Of a stretch of DNA of 14,672 bases, positions 1 to 6,182 are shown piece by piece (within the stretch, counting starts at the first letter, position 1; every line of letters starts with the position of its first letter). The notes beneath the pieces are model-generated. The model did no database searches and was not told the origin of the DNA. It saw only the letters and a list, made by a program, of their open reading frames with translations. Made by a program: the position numbers and the translations under genes. Source of the stretch: JAFGTP01 sp964472715 (lineage in GTDB: Bacteria; Fidelibacterota; UBA2242; JAFGTP01); the NCBI GenBank assembly GCA_964472715.1, contig CAYYMT010000093.1:1-14672 (forward strand). Direction: 5' to 3'.

Positions 1-63
1 GTTATATGCTTTTTATAAATTATGTAAATCTATTTTTTTTATACATGTTTCTTTGGCTTCATC

Positions 64-90
64 TTGAAGTTGTTCACACCAGTTTATAAT
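64..90 (+). promoter_or_regulatory. Candidate sigma70-type promoter of the toxin-antitoxin pair
   Basis: A perfect TATAAT (85-90) lies 15 bases after TTGAAG (64-69). The spacing is shorter than the usual 17, so the -35 match is doubtful. It would give a leader of a little over 100 bases before the antitoxin start at 204. The surrounding DNA is AT-rich, so a chance match is possible. Confidence 0.3.
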
Positions 91-203
91 CTGAAACCGG
101 GTTTTAAAGAATACATATAGCAGAAATTTTGTTTGCTTTCGTAATTATTTGCACTAACTTTTATAAGAGTCAGTTAGAAGTTTTTTTCGCATTGGAGTAC
201 AAT

Positions 204-482
204 ATGTCAGAAAGAATCATAGACATTACAATTCCTGTAAAAGAAAATATTCTTTTATCCCTGAAAGAAGATAAGGAAGATTTTACGAAAGAGATTTTAT
301 TTTCTTCGGCACTAACATTATATCGCAAAAGAAAATTATCGCTCGGAAAAGCCGCAGATCTTGCTGGATATAACAAGGTAGATTTTATCGAAAAACTGAA
401 TGAAGAAAAAGAATATATCTTTGATTATAACTCCGATGAATTAGATGAGATAATTAAAGACGCTGATGGAATAGACTTATAA
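204..482 (+). CDS. UPF0175 family antitoxin
   Basis: A 92-residue protein of the UPF0175 family, small helical DNA-binding proteins that commonly act as the antitoxin beside a PIN-like toxin. The N-terminus holds a short beta-strand segment (IIDITIPV, residues 5-12) followed by a helical region. Residues about 43-75 (KLSLGKAADLAGYNKVDFIE and onwards) form the helix-turn-helix-like part typical of the family. The frame is open further upstream from 129, but the ATG at 204 is preferred: GGAG (194-197) lies six bases before it, the length fits the family, and residues upstream of it look unlike the family. The stop codon shares one base with the start of the toxin gene (TAATG), so translation is probably coupled. 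Inferred role: neutralise the PIN-like toxin and repress the operon. The family call is from sequence pattern only. Confidence 0.8.
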   Translation: MSERIIDITIPVKENILLSLKEDKEDFTKEILFSSALTLYRKRKLSLGKAADLAGYNKVDFIEKLNEEKEYIFDYNSDELDEIIKDADGIDL

Positions 483-958
483 TGATTGTAGTCTCGAATA
501 CAACACCAATAATTTCACTGGCTTCCATTCAGAAAATAGATATCCTTGAACGATTATTTGGTGATATAATTGTCCCCCAAGCAGTATATGAAGAAATTAA
601 AGCAAAAGAGAGCTGGGGAAATAAAGAGATCGATATGAAGTTTATTCGGGTTGAGACTGTCAGAGGAGAACTTTATAAAGACTTGCTGTTAAATCAACTT
701 GACTCAGGAGAATGTGAAACCATTCTTCTTGCCAAAGAACTTAACGCAGATTTAGTTATCATTGATGAAAATCTAGCATATAAAATTGCCAAAAATTCTG
801 ATCTTAAAGTTACACGGACCTTATCCATTCTTCTCAATGCAAAAGCTGCCGGGATCATTGACCAAATTAAGCCCTTATTGGATGAAATGATCTCCAGGGG
901 TAGATGGTATTCTCAAAATGTTTACGAAAACTTTTTGAAGAAAATAGGCGAGCTTTAA
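482..958 (+). CDS. DUF3368 PIN-like toxin (putative ribonuclease)
   Basis: A 158-residue protein with the layout of DUF3368, a PIN-domain-related family usually found next to UPF0175 antitoxins. It starts with the family's opening strand (MIVVSNTTPIISL), has an acidic helix around Glu37/Glu38 (VYEEIK), the central LDSGECETILLA segment with Asp74 and Glu77, and a late Asp95 (VIIDENLA). In classical PIN nucleases the opening strand carries a catalytic Asp; here that position is Asn6, which is common in DUF3368. The remaining acidic residues are in place, so the active site looks plausible, though RNase activity is an inference from the family. The ATG overlaps the antitoxin stop by one base, with no separate ribosome site needed. 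The gene ends at full length with no sign of decay. Confidence 0.8.
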   Translation: MIVVSNTTPIISLASIQKIDILERLFGDIIVPQAVYEEIKAKESWGNKEIDMKFIRVETVRGELYKDLLLNQLDSGECETILLAKELNADLVIIDENLAYKIAKNSDLKVTRTLSILLNAKAAGIIDQIKPLLDEMISRGRWYSQNVYENFLKKIGEL

Positions 959-1134
959 AAACAAAAATCTAAAGTTAACACATCTTCTTATTGGAATTGC
1001 AATGCCAACCTTCAGTTAAACCCGTCAGCAATAGGGGATTGGTTTTATGGTTTTTTGCGTTTTCCACATCAGTACGGATAACAAATTAAATTTAGGATTT
1101 TATGTGTCCAGGGGTAGACATGATTTGTACACGG

Positions 1135-1164
1135 TAATTGACAGAGAAAAGAGTCAATTATTAT
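1135..1164 (+). promoter_or_regulatory. Candidate promoter overlapped by an inverted repeat, upstream of the S8 protease
   Basis: TTGACA (1138-1143) and TATTAT (1159-1164) are near-consensus -35 and -10 boxes, but separated by only 15 bases. An 8-bp perfect inverted repeat (TAATTGAC at 1135-1142 and GTCAATTA at 1153-1160, spacer 10) overlaps both boxes and could be an operator. The distance to the protease start is about 80 bases. The rest of 959-1243 shows no gene that I trust. Confidence 0.3.
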
Positions 1165-1243
1165 CAATGACAGAACCAAAATTAAGATTGATAATGGTAG
1201 GAATATTTTGTACTGTTATATTAATATATTACGAGGCGGAATC

Positions 1244-3205
1244 ATGTTGAGTAAATTTTTTATCGAAAAAGCAAGAATATCTTATTTGTTTACAATGGTA
1301 TTGATCCTTTCCTTAATTCTGTTTTCTTTCTGCTCGAAAGACACTAAAAATCCCGTCAAGGAAGAATACGAGGATGTTTACACTAAAGCCTATGACCAAG
1401 AAAAGGTTATAAGGGTTGAAAGCGGGTTGAAAGTTGTGGGAAATCAGGTTGTAATACGGTTCAGTGAAGATGTTGAACCGGAAAGTGCGGAATTGACCAT
1501 TATCAACTCCAGCGGAGAATTAGTGGGTCAGATCCCGGCCCTGGGATTGTTTCAGGCTGAATATGCATTTCATAATGAGCAGGAATTAAATGACAAAATT
1601 GATGAACTGTCTGAAATGGATAATATTGAATTAGTTTCCTATAATGCCATTGCCGAAAGGCGTGATTTATTATCTGTGAAACCCTACTGCAAAAAGAATT
1701 TTGATAATCATAAATTACCGGAAGACCAGTCGGTTGCTTACCGGGAAATTGAATTTTTTCCGGCCATACCATTAATGGGCCACGTCAGGAAAAATATGAA
1801 CCTGAGCGAAGTGGTGATTGGCATTTTTGACTGTAAAATAGAACAAAATAAAACACGGGAATTTGATGATGTAACAGTAAAGGTAAAGGACACTGCCCCT
1901 AATGCAAATCTGGCCTATACAGAACATGCAACTCAAATTGCCGGAGTAATTGCTGCTGATAATGGTGACGGTGGTGTCAATGGTATTGCTTCCACGCTTA
2001 TAGAGGACAAACTTAAAGTGTACTCTTATAACAATAATAATGCTTCTTTAATAAAAGATATTGAGATGTTATTTTTAGCCTGTTCCATGGATGATGTTGA
2101 TATTATTAATATGAGTTATGGCTTTGGTGGATTTATTGAGGGGACAAATTATCTTAAGAATTGTGTGTATGCCAGAGGCATCTATGAATGGGCTTTTCGA
2201 AGTTTTCCGGAAGTATTGTTTGTTTGTGCCGCCGCAAATGAAAAATTTGAAATTTCGCAACTCAATGATGCGCCGGCAGGCATCCAACTTCCCAACGTGA
2301 TAACCGTTTCCGGAACAAAATTTGGTGATCCCTTACAAGCCAGTCCCTGGTGTTCCTATGGCAGTTTGATTGATATTGCGGCGCCCAATGAAAAACTGGC
2401 TTTGCTGGATTCAAGCAGCGCTAACACTATCCAGATTTCCGATGGTAATTCTTTTGCCGCGCCAATGGTTGCTGCAACTGCCGGAGTTTTAAAATCCCTT
2501 AAGCCTGATCTTTTGCCTGAGCAGATAAAAGATTATATTCTCGATTATGCATCACCAACTGACGAATCTGTAGGCGGACGCCGGCTTAATATACCCATGC
2601 CGGTGGAACAATTACTGATCGAAATGAATGCACCGGAAGCGATTTTGGAAAAAGTTGATGATTCAGAACCCTTTGGTGAACCTGATGCTATCGGAATTGT
2701 TGAATGCCGTATTTGCGGTCATTCTGTTTTTAAGATCGAAGGTGAACCGGCTCTTGTTGCCTATAATGACAGTACCAGTTTTGGATTTTTGAATCACATG
2801 GGAGGAGGTATTACGATGACGAGTGAATATCAAACACTTGCTATAGAATTTAATACTTATGATATTTTATCATCTCAGTTACCTATTGCCCCGGATGATG
2901 AGATTCCAAGGAGTGTAGCCATCGGGTATTATAATCAATATTCTTTGGTTAGCGGCACTTCCCGTGACGGTGATTTTAACATTGAGTCTGCGGAAATTAC
3001 TCAATATAATCAATTAAATCAAAATCCTTTGTCCATCAGAATTATCGGAAGCCTGAAAGGAAATATGACACTGGTGCAAATTGAGGATATGATGGAAGGC
3101 GTACCCTACAATCGAAAATTTTCCGGCTCCTTTAATATTTTAATGATCCTACAGTCAGAAGATGAGGATTTTTTGGAATATATTGATACTTATTGTATTA
3201 AGTAA
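1244..3205 (+). CDS. S8 family (subtilisin-like) serine protease, probable exported lipoprotein
   Basis: A 653-residue subtilase. Residues 1-30 form a signal peptide with a basic start, a hydrophobic core (TMVLILSLILFSF) and Cys30, followed by a polar linker (SKDTKNPV). This suggests a lipoprotein, although Phe at -1 is atypical for a lipobox. Residues about 55-140 resemble the inhibitory propeptide of S8 proteases. The catalytic domain (about 188-440) has all expected residues: Asp196 (VIGIFD), His228 in HATQIAGVIAA, oxyanion-hole Asn332 (CAAAN) and nucleophile Ser403 in GNSFAAP, where most relatives have GTSMAAP. The C-terminal part (about 480-653) is probably beta-rich and I do not recognise it; it includes a C-x2-C pair (Cys488, Cys491). 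The frame is open from a TTG at 1208, but the ATG at 1244 follows GAGG (1233-1236) and gives a sensible signal peptide. The substrate is unknown. The next gene is convergent. Confidence 0.88.
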   Translation: MLSKFFIEKARISYLFTMVLILSLILFSFCSKDTKNPVKEEYEDVYTKAYDQEKVIRVESGLKVVGNQVVIRFSEDVEPESAELTIINSSGELVGQIPALGLFQAEYAFHNEQELNDKIDELSEMDNIELVSYNAIAERRDLLSVKPYCKKNFDNHKLPEDQSVAYREIEFFPAIPLMGHVRKNMNLSEVVIGIFDCKIEQNKTREFDDVTVKVKDTAPNANLAYTEHATQIAGVIAADNGDGGVNGIASTLIEDKLKVYSYNNNNASLIKDIEMLFLACSMDDVDIINMSYGFGGFIEGTNYLKNCVYARGIYEWAFRSFPEVLFVCAAANEKFEISQLNDAPAGIQLPNVITVSGTKFGDPLQASPWCSYGSLIDIAAPNEKLALLDSSSANTIQISDGNSFAAPMVAATAGVLKSLKPDLLPEQIKDYILDYASPTDESVGGRRLNIPMPVEQLLIEMNAPEAILEKVDDSEPFGEPDAIGIVECRICGHSVFKIEGEPALVAYNDSTSFGFLNHMGGGITMTSEYQTLAIEFNTYDILSSQLPIAPDDEIPRSVAIGYYNQYSLVSGTSRDGDFNIESAEITQYNQLNQNPLSIRIIGSLKGNMTLVQIEDMMEGVPYNRKFSGSFNILMILQSEDEDFLEYIDTYCIK

Positions 3206-3212
3206 AATTTGA

Positions 3213-3335
3213 GCAACTGCTCAGGTCTCATAGTTGAAAATTTTCCGATTTTTCAAGATCAGATAGCGCCATTTTAAAACCAAAAACTGACAATAGGAAT
3301 TTTCTTTTACAGTAAAATGATATCTGAACAGTTGC
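3213..3335. repeat. Imperfect inverted repeat in the convergent gap between the S8 and M28 genes
   Basis: Bases 3213-3231 and 3317-3335 match as an inverted repeat at 16 of 19 positions, separated by about 85 bases. It fills nearly the whole gap between two converging genes. It may be a remnant of a small mobile element with terminal inverted repeats, or a long-range hairpin. The only local stems are weak: GAGC/GCTC at 3211-3222 and the AT-rich TTGAAAA/TTTTCAA at 3234-3256. No classical terminator with a U-tract was seen for either gene. Confidence 0.4.
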
Positions 3336-3348
3336 GAATTCATTATCG

Positions 3349-4563
3349 TCAGGCGATCCGACGGATTAAATCTGCTATTGATTCGGCAATAGTGACTACT
3401 TTACCAGCTTTCACAATTGACAGGTTGTCCTTTTTTGTATGGGTAATGGACTGTGTTTCAATATTTTCAATAAACCATTGCGATGACACGGCAATGGCCG
3501 GGCAGCCGAACTGCAGGAAAATTGAATGATCACCCTGCACCCAGGGAGTTCCTTCCACGATGTCCGGTGTGTGCTTTATGATCTCCTGCATTTTTGTTTT
3601 GATTATCTCCGGCAGTTCATAAAAGGAAAAGGCTGAAGGACCTTCTTTATAAGCGGCGCCATCAATATTGATATTCAATAGGACATCCTCAAAATTCCCC
3701 TTTTTTGATCTGATATAATTCATCTGACCCGGGGTAGAATAATAATCCTCGCCATTGAAACCGACTAACTCAACCTGGTGCCGGCCCTGGTAATCCTTCA
3801 GCAATTCCGCCAGTAGCAAGAGTACAGTGACACCGGTGGCATTGTCAATGGCGCCGGGACTACCTGGTTTGGCATCAATATGGGCGGTAACAACGATTTT
3901 TTTCCTGGGGTCTGTACCTTTTCTGCCGATTGGATTATAAGCTTTGGCCGGAATTCTCTTGCAATCCGACTTCAGATTGACGGTTTCACCAACATGCCTG
4001 AGTAATCTTTGACCTTCTTCTTCTGTCATGAACAGGTTGGGAATATCAAAATCCCCGTCTTCAATCAGTGGAAAAGGATAGACACCGCCGGCCAGGGCTG
4101 CATTGCGGCCGGTGGCTGAAATAATGGCGCCGGCATGGCTGTTTTCCAGCAGATATACCAAATGCTTGTGTTCTTCCGGATTGTAGAAGGCAAAATTTTT
4201 GGGCATCAGTTGCTCTTTGGCGATTTCTCCATGAATAAGCAGAACCGATCCTTTTGCATCCAGGATTTCCAGTTCCTGAAGGGTTTTGGCTGCCAGCAAT
4301 TTCCCTTTAAAGTCACATCCCCCGGAATAGGGGCCGGAATGGATTTTGAATGATTCGCCTTTGCATGTCAGACTGGCGCCATTGGATTGCCAGTCTATGA
4401 CGTCAAATCCCGGCATTTCCGTTTCCCAACCCAAAGATTTGAAAGTAGTACCGACATAACTGCCTGCTTTACGGTTACCATAACTTCCCACAGACCGGTC
4501 AGTGATGGTATTGCACAGATGTTCCAGATAATTTGTGGCTTTTTGTTTTAATTTTTGAGACAT
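3349..4563 (-). CDS. M28 family zinc metallopeptidase, apparently cytoplasmic
   Basis: A 404-residue peptidase of the M28 (aminopeptidase Y/S type) family. The two-zinc site is recognisable: His228 in TAHIDAKPGSPGAID, bridging Asp240, Glu272 as the likely general base followed by Asp273 as a metal ligand, Asp301 (NINIDG) and His375 (SITHTKKDN). The GDHSIF motif (344-349) is also typical. Family members usually have Glu-Glu at 272-273; here it is Glu-Asp. Residues about 80-190 look like a PA-type insert before the main peptidase part. There is no signal peptide, so it probably acts in the cytoplasm on peptides or modified amino acids; the substrate cannot be told. The chosen ATG follows AAAGGAG with a six-base gap; an in-frame start nine codons earlier (4590) has no such site. 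A TATATTTG on the minus strand (4595-4588) resembles the Bacteroidota -7 element and may be its promoter. Confidence 0.87.
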   Translation of the reverse strand: MSQKLKQKATNYLEHLCNTITDRSVGSYGNRKAGSYVGTTFKSLGWETEMPGFDVIDWQSNGASLTCKGESFKIHSGPYSGGCDFKGKLLAAKTLQELEILDAKGSVLLIHGEIAKEQLMPKNFAFYNPEEHKHLVYLLENSHAGAIISATGRNAALAGGVYPFPLIEDGDFDIPNLFMTEEEGQRLLRHVGETVNLKSDCKRIPAKAYNPIGRKGTDPRKKIVVTAHIDAKPGSPGAIDNATGVTVLLLLAELLKDYQGRHQVELVGFNGEDYYSTPGQMNYIRSKKGNFEDVLLNINIDGAAYKEGPSAFSFYELPEIIKTKMQEIIKHTPDIVEGTPWVQGDHSIFLQFGCPAIAVSSQWFIENIETQSITHTKKDNLSIVKAGKVVTIAESIADLIRRIA

Positions 4564-4730
4564 TGTTACTCCTTTGTTAATTTGGAGCAAATATAAGACC
4601 GGCCGGGGTTTGAAAAATTGTAAAAATCCGACAATTTTTTTGTATGTCAGTTATTTTTTTAACGGTAATTTTTATAATGCCGGAAGAACAAGGATGCATA
4701 TTAAATTTAAGACATATAAAATTTTATATA

Positions 4731-4745
4731 AATCCCGAAGGGATT
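4731..4745. repeat. Small palindrome AATCCC-GAA-GGGATT
   Basis: A perfect 6-bp stem (4731-4736 with 4740-4745) with a three-base loop. It lacks a U-tract on either strand, so it is more likely an interspersed palindrome than a terminator. Confidence 0.45.
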
Positions 4746-4757
4746 AAACAATAATAA

Positions 4758-4876
4758 GAGGCTGTCCCAAAAGCTACAATAATTATTAAAATTCAGGGTT
4801 GTCTTTTATTTCACCGGACAGGACAATAGGAATTGTCCGCTACATTTTTTCCCAACGGAACTTTTGGGACAGTCTC
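4758..4876. mobile_element. MITE-like element with 16-bp terminal inverted repeats
   Basis: The left end GAGGCTGTCCCAAAAG (4758-4773) and the right end CTTTTGGGACAGTCTC (4861-4876) are inverted copies at 15 of 16 positions. The 119-base unit has no coding capacity. Inside it lies a hairpin GGACAAT/ATTGTCC (4821-4827 with 4832-4838). The terminal repeats resemble those of several insertion sequence families, so this could be a non-autonomous derivative of such an element. No target-site duplication is visible at its borders. A related copy lies at 5041-5130. Confidence 0.5.
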
Positions 4877-4945
4877 ACACGCTTTGACAATCCGTTGTTT
4901 TGCTCAGGACAGAATGATCGAAGCCCTTACACGGCCCAAATCAGT

Positions 4946-4963
4946 CCTCCCTAAAAAGGGAGG
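4946..4963. repeat. GC-rich hairpin CCTCCCT-AAAA-AGGGAGG
   Basis: A perfect 7-bp stem with a four-base loop. Neither strand has a run of T after it, so termination is doubtful. It lies downstream of the AraC gene on the minus strand and may be another interspersed palindrome. Confidence 0.4.
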
Positions 4964-5040
4964 TGCAGGTGGGTGTTAAAATAATGATCGAAGTGAATAA
5001 ATTGTTTGTATTGGCATCAGTTTCACGACCCCCTTTGTCA

Positions 5041-5130
5041 AGGCTGTCCTAAAAGCACAATAATAATTAAAATTTGGGTTATTTTATATTTCAACGAACA
5101 GGACAATAGGAATTGTCCGCTGCATTTTTT
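5041..5130. repeat. Second, right-truncated copy of the MITE-like repeat
   Basis: This stretch is a diverged direct copy of 4759-4850. It opens with AGGCTGTCCTAAAAG, shares an identical 24-base core (5098-5121 with 4818-4841) including the same hairpin, and ends in the same T-run. The right terminal inverted repeat is missing: the copy stops where the AraC gene's stop codon begins (5133-5131, minus strand). Confidence 0.55.
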
Positions 5131-5901
5131 TTAAATCAATTTCCGGTATTGTTTCGGCGTCATTCCCATGAACTGTTTGAAATTATTGATAAAATGAGCC
5201 TGGTCACAAAATCCTGACAGATAACTGATCTCGGTTACGGAATGCTCTTTTGTCAATAAAGTGACAGACTGGTTGAACCTGAAAATATCAGCGGTTTTTT
5301 TGGCGCTGATGCCTACATGTTTTTTAAAAATCCGTTCGAAACTACGCTCACTGAGGAAATATTTTCTGGCTAATTCCCGGACAGGATACCGGCCACTGTG
5401 TTGCTTCAGGTCAGAAATGCTCTCGCGGACAATATTAAAATGGACAGGATTTTTGATCTCCAGTTTACCTGACAGAAATTTTTCGATCAGTTTGATTCTG
5501 TCAACCTGCGAGTTGTAGTCCATAAACCGGTTTTCATGAGTTTCCCAATCTTTGTAAATATCCGCTACCTCTACTTCAAGATTTGTCAGTTTGTCCACAG
5601 GCAAATGTAAAAAGGGATGGGCACTGTGGGTATGGAAAACAACCCCGATAACACCGGAATCTTTCTCTGAGATCACTTCACCCGATAGTAGATTTTGGCC
5701 GCAAACTGCCATTTGTGGTTGGGTTTTCAGAGTGCCTGACTGGTTTGGTTTACGAAAGGGCTTGCGGTAATGAAACAAGATTTGCAGCTCAGCCGTGGGA
5801 TAGACAAGTTCACTGTAATCGCATTGATCATTCTCCAGCCACCAGAATTCTTTGATATAGGGAGTCAGGTGCTGTGACGGCGGTATGGTTTTAAGTATCA
5901 A
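5131..5901 (-). CDS. AraC-family transcriptional regulator
   Basis: A 256-residue regulator. The N-terminal half (about 1-145), opening with PPSQHLTPYIKEFWWLE, matches the sensor domain often seen in this AraC subgroup (DUF6597-like) and presumably binds a small ligand that I cannot name. The C-terminal part carries two helix-turn-helix units: residues about 174-197 (VRELARKYFLSERSFERIFK) and about 221-254, ending in the family signature GFCDQAHFINNFKQFMGMTPKQYRK. The start is a TTG at 5901, with AGGA (5910-5907) five bases upstream. The gene is divergent from the riboflavin operon. The 121-base gap and the riboswitch leader lie between them, but nothing ties it to riboflavin control. Its 3' end touches a truncated repeat copy. 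The next gene on the same strand, M28, is 567 bases further on. Confidence 0.88.
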   Translation of the reverse strand: MILKTIPPSQHLTPYIKEFWWLENDQCDYSELVYPTAELQILFHYRKPFRKPNQSGTLKTQPQMAVCGQNLLSGEVISEKDSGVIGVVFHTHSAHPFLHLPVDKLTNLEVEVADIYKDWETHENRFMDYNSQVDRIKLIEKFLSGKLEIKNPVHFNIVRESISDLKQHSGRYPVRELARKYFLSERSFERIFKKHVGISAKKTADIFRFNQSVTLLTKEHSVTEISYLSGFCDQAHFINNFKQFMGMTPKQYRKLI

Positions 5902-6022
5902 AATAGTCCTGTAATTTAAATGTTGAAAAATTTACTGTTTTATGAAGACAAAGCAAAAGAACATTTTGTTGTCAATCATTTTCAATTCTTGCAAAAACTG
6001 ATTATTGGTATTAAATTGACAC

Positions 6023-6142
6023 CAATCTTCGGGACTGGGTGAGATTCCCAATCGGCGGTTAAAGTCCGCGAATCCGGCAACTGCCGGACTGATCCTGTGA
6101 AAACCAGGTACCGACGGTAAAAATCCGGATGAGAGAAGATTG
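6023..6142 (+). ncRNA. FMN riboswitch (RFN element)
   Basis: The leader matches the FMN aptamer closely. The closing stem P1 is CAATCTTC (6023-6030) with GAAGATTG (6135-6142). Conserved blocks are present in order: GGGTGAGATTCCCA (6037-6050), CGGCGGTTAAAGTCCGCGA (6053-6071), a variable hairpin CCGGC/GCCGG (6074-6087), CCTG/CAGG (6094-6108), and CCGACGGTAAAAATCCGGAT (6111-6130) followed by GAGAG. In known members, FMN binding stabilises P1 and shuts off riboflavin synthesis genes. The terminator at 6157-6182 and the ribD start at 6183 follow directly. TTGCAA (5989-5994) with TTAAAT (6011-6016) is a weak promoter candidate, but it would start transcription very near or inside the aptamer. Confidence 0.96.
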
Positions 6143-6156
6143 ATAATGACAGATTG

Positions 6157-6182
6157 TCCCGAAGAAAATTCGGGATTTTTTT
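6157..6182 (+). terminator. Riboswitch expression platform: intrinsic terminator abutting the ribD start
   Basis: TCCCGAA (6157-6163) pairs with TTCGGGA (6169-6175) around a short A-rich loop, followed by seven T (6176-6182) and then at once the ribD ATG at 6183. TCCCGAAG (6157-6164) is also the exact complement of CTTCGGGA (6027-6034) on the 5' side of the aptamer, which gives a ready antiterminator. GGGA (6172-6175), the only SD-like sequence before ribD, lies inside the hairpin, so the same structure could also hide the ribosome site. Confidence 0.85.

Larger units (their letters stand above)
4564..5130. other. Gene-free region made of short palindromes and repeat fragments
   Basis: About 570 bases between the M28 and AraC genes with no credible coding frame. 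From left to right it holds a short leader for the M28 gene, a small hairpin (4731-4745), a MITE-like element (4758-4876), a GC-rich hairpin (4946-4963), an 11-base direct repeat AATGATCGAAG (in 4911-4924 and 4983-4993), and a second, truncated copy of the MITE-like element (5041-5130). It reads as an accumulation site for intergenic repeats rather than a gene. Confidence 0.7.

Noticed and set aside
13..144. Minus-strand open frame at the left edge whose translation (IINWCEQLQDEAKETC and around) looks protein-like
   Set aside because: It has no start codon inside the open stretch and is closed by a stop at 145-147. It could be the decayed tail of a lost gene, but 43 codons are too few to support a pseudogene call.
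1047..1250. Open frame of 67 codons before the protease
   Set aside because: It overlaps the protease's ribosome site and start, has only a distant SD-like run, contains the candidate promoter, and its translation resembles no family I know.
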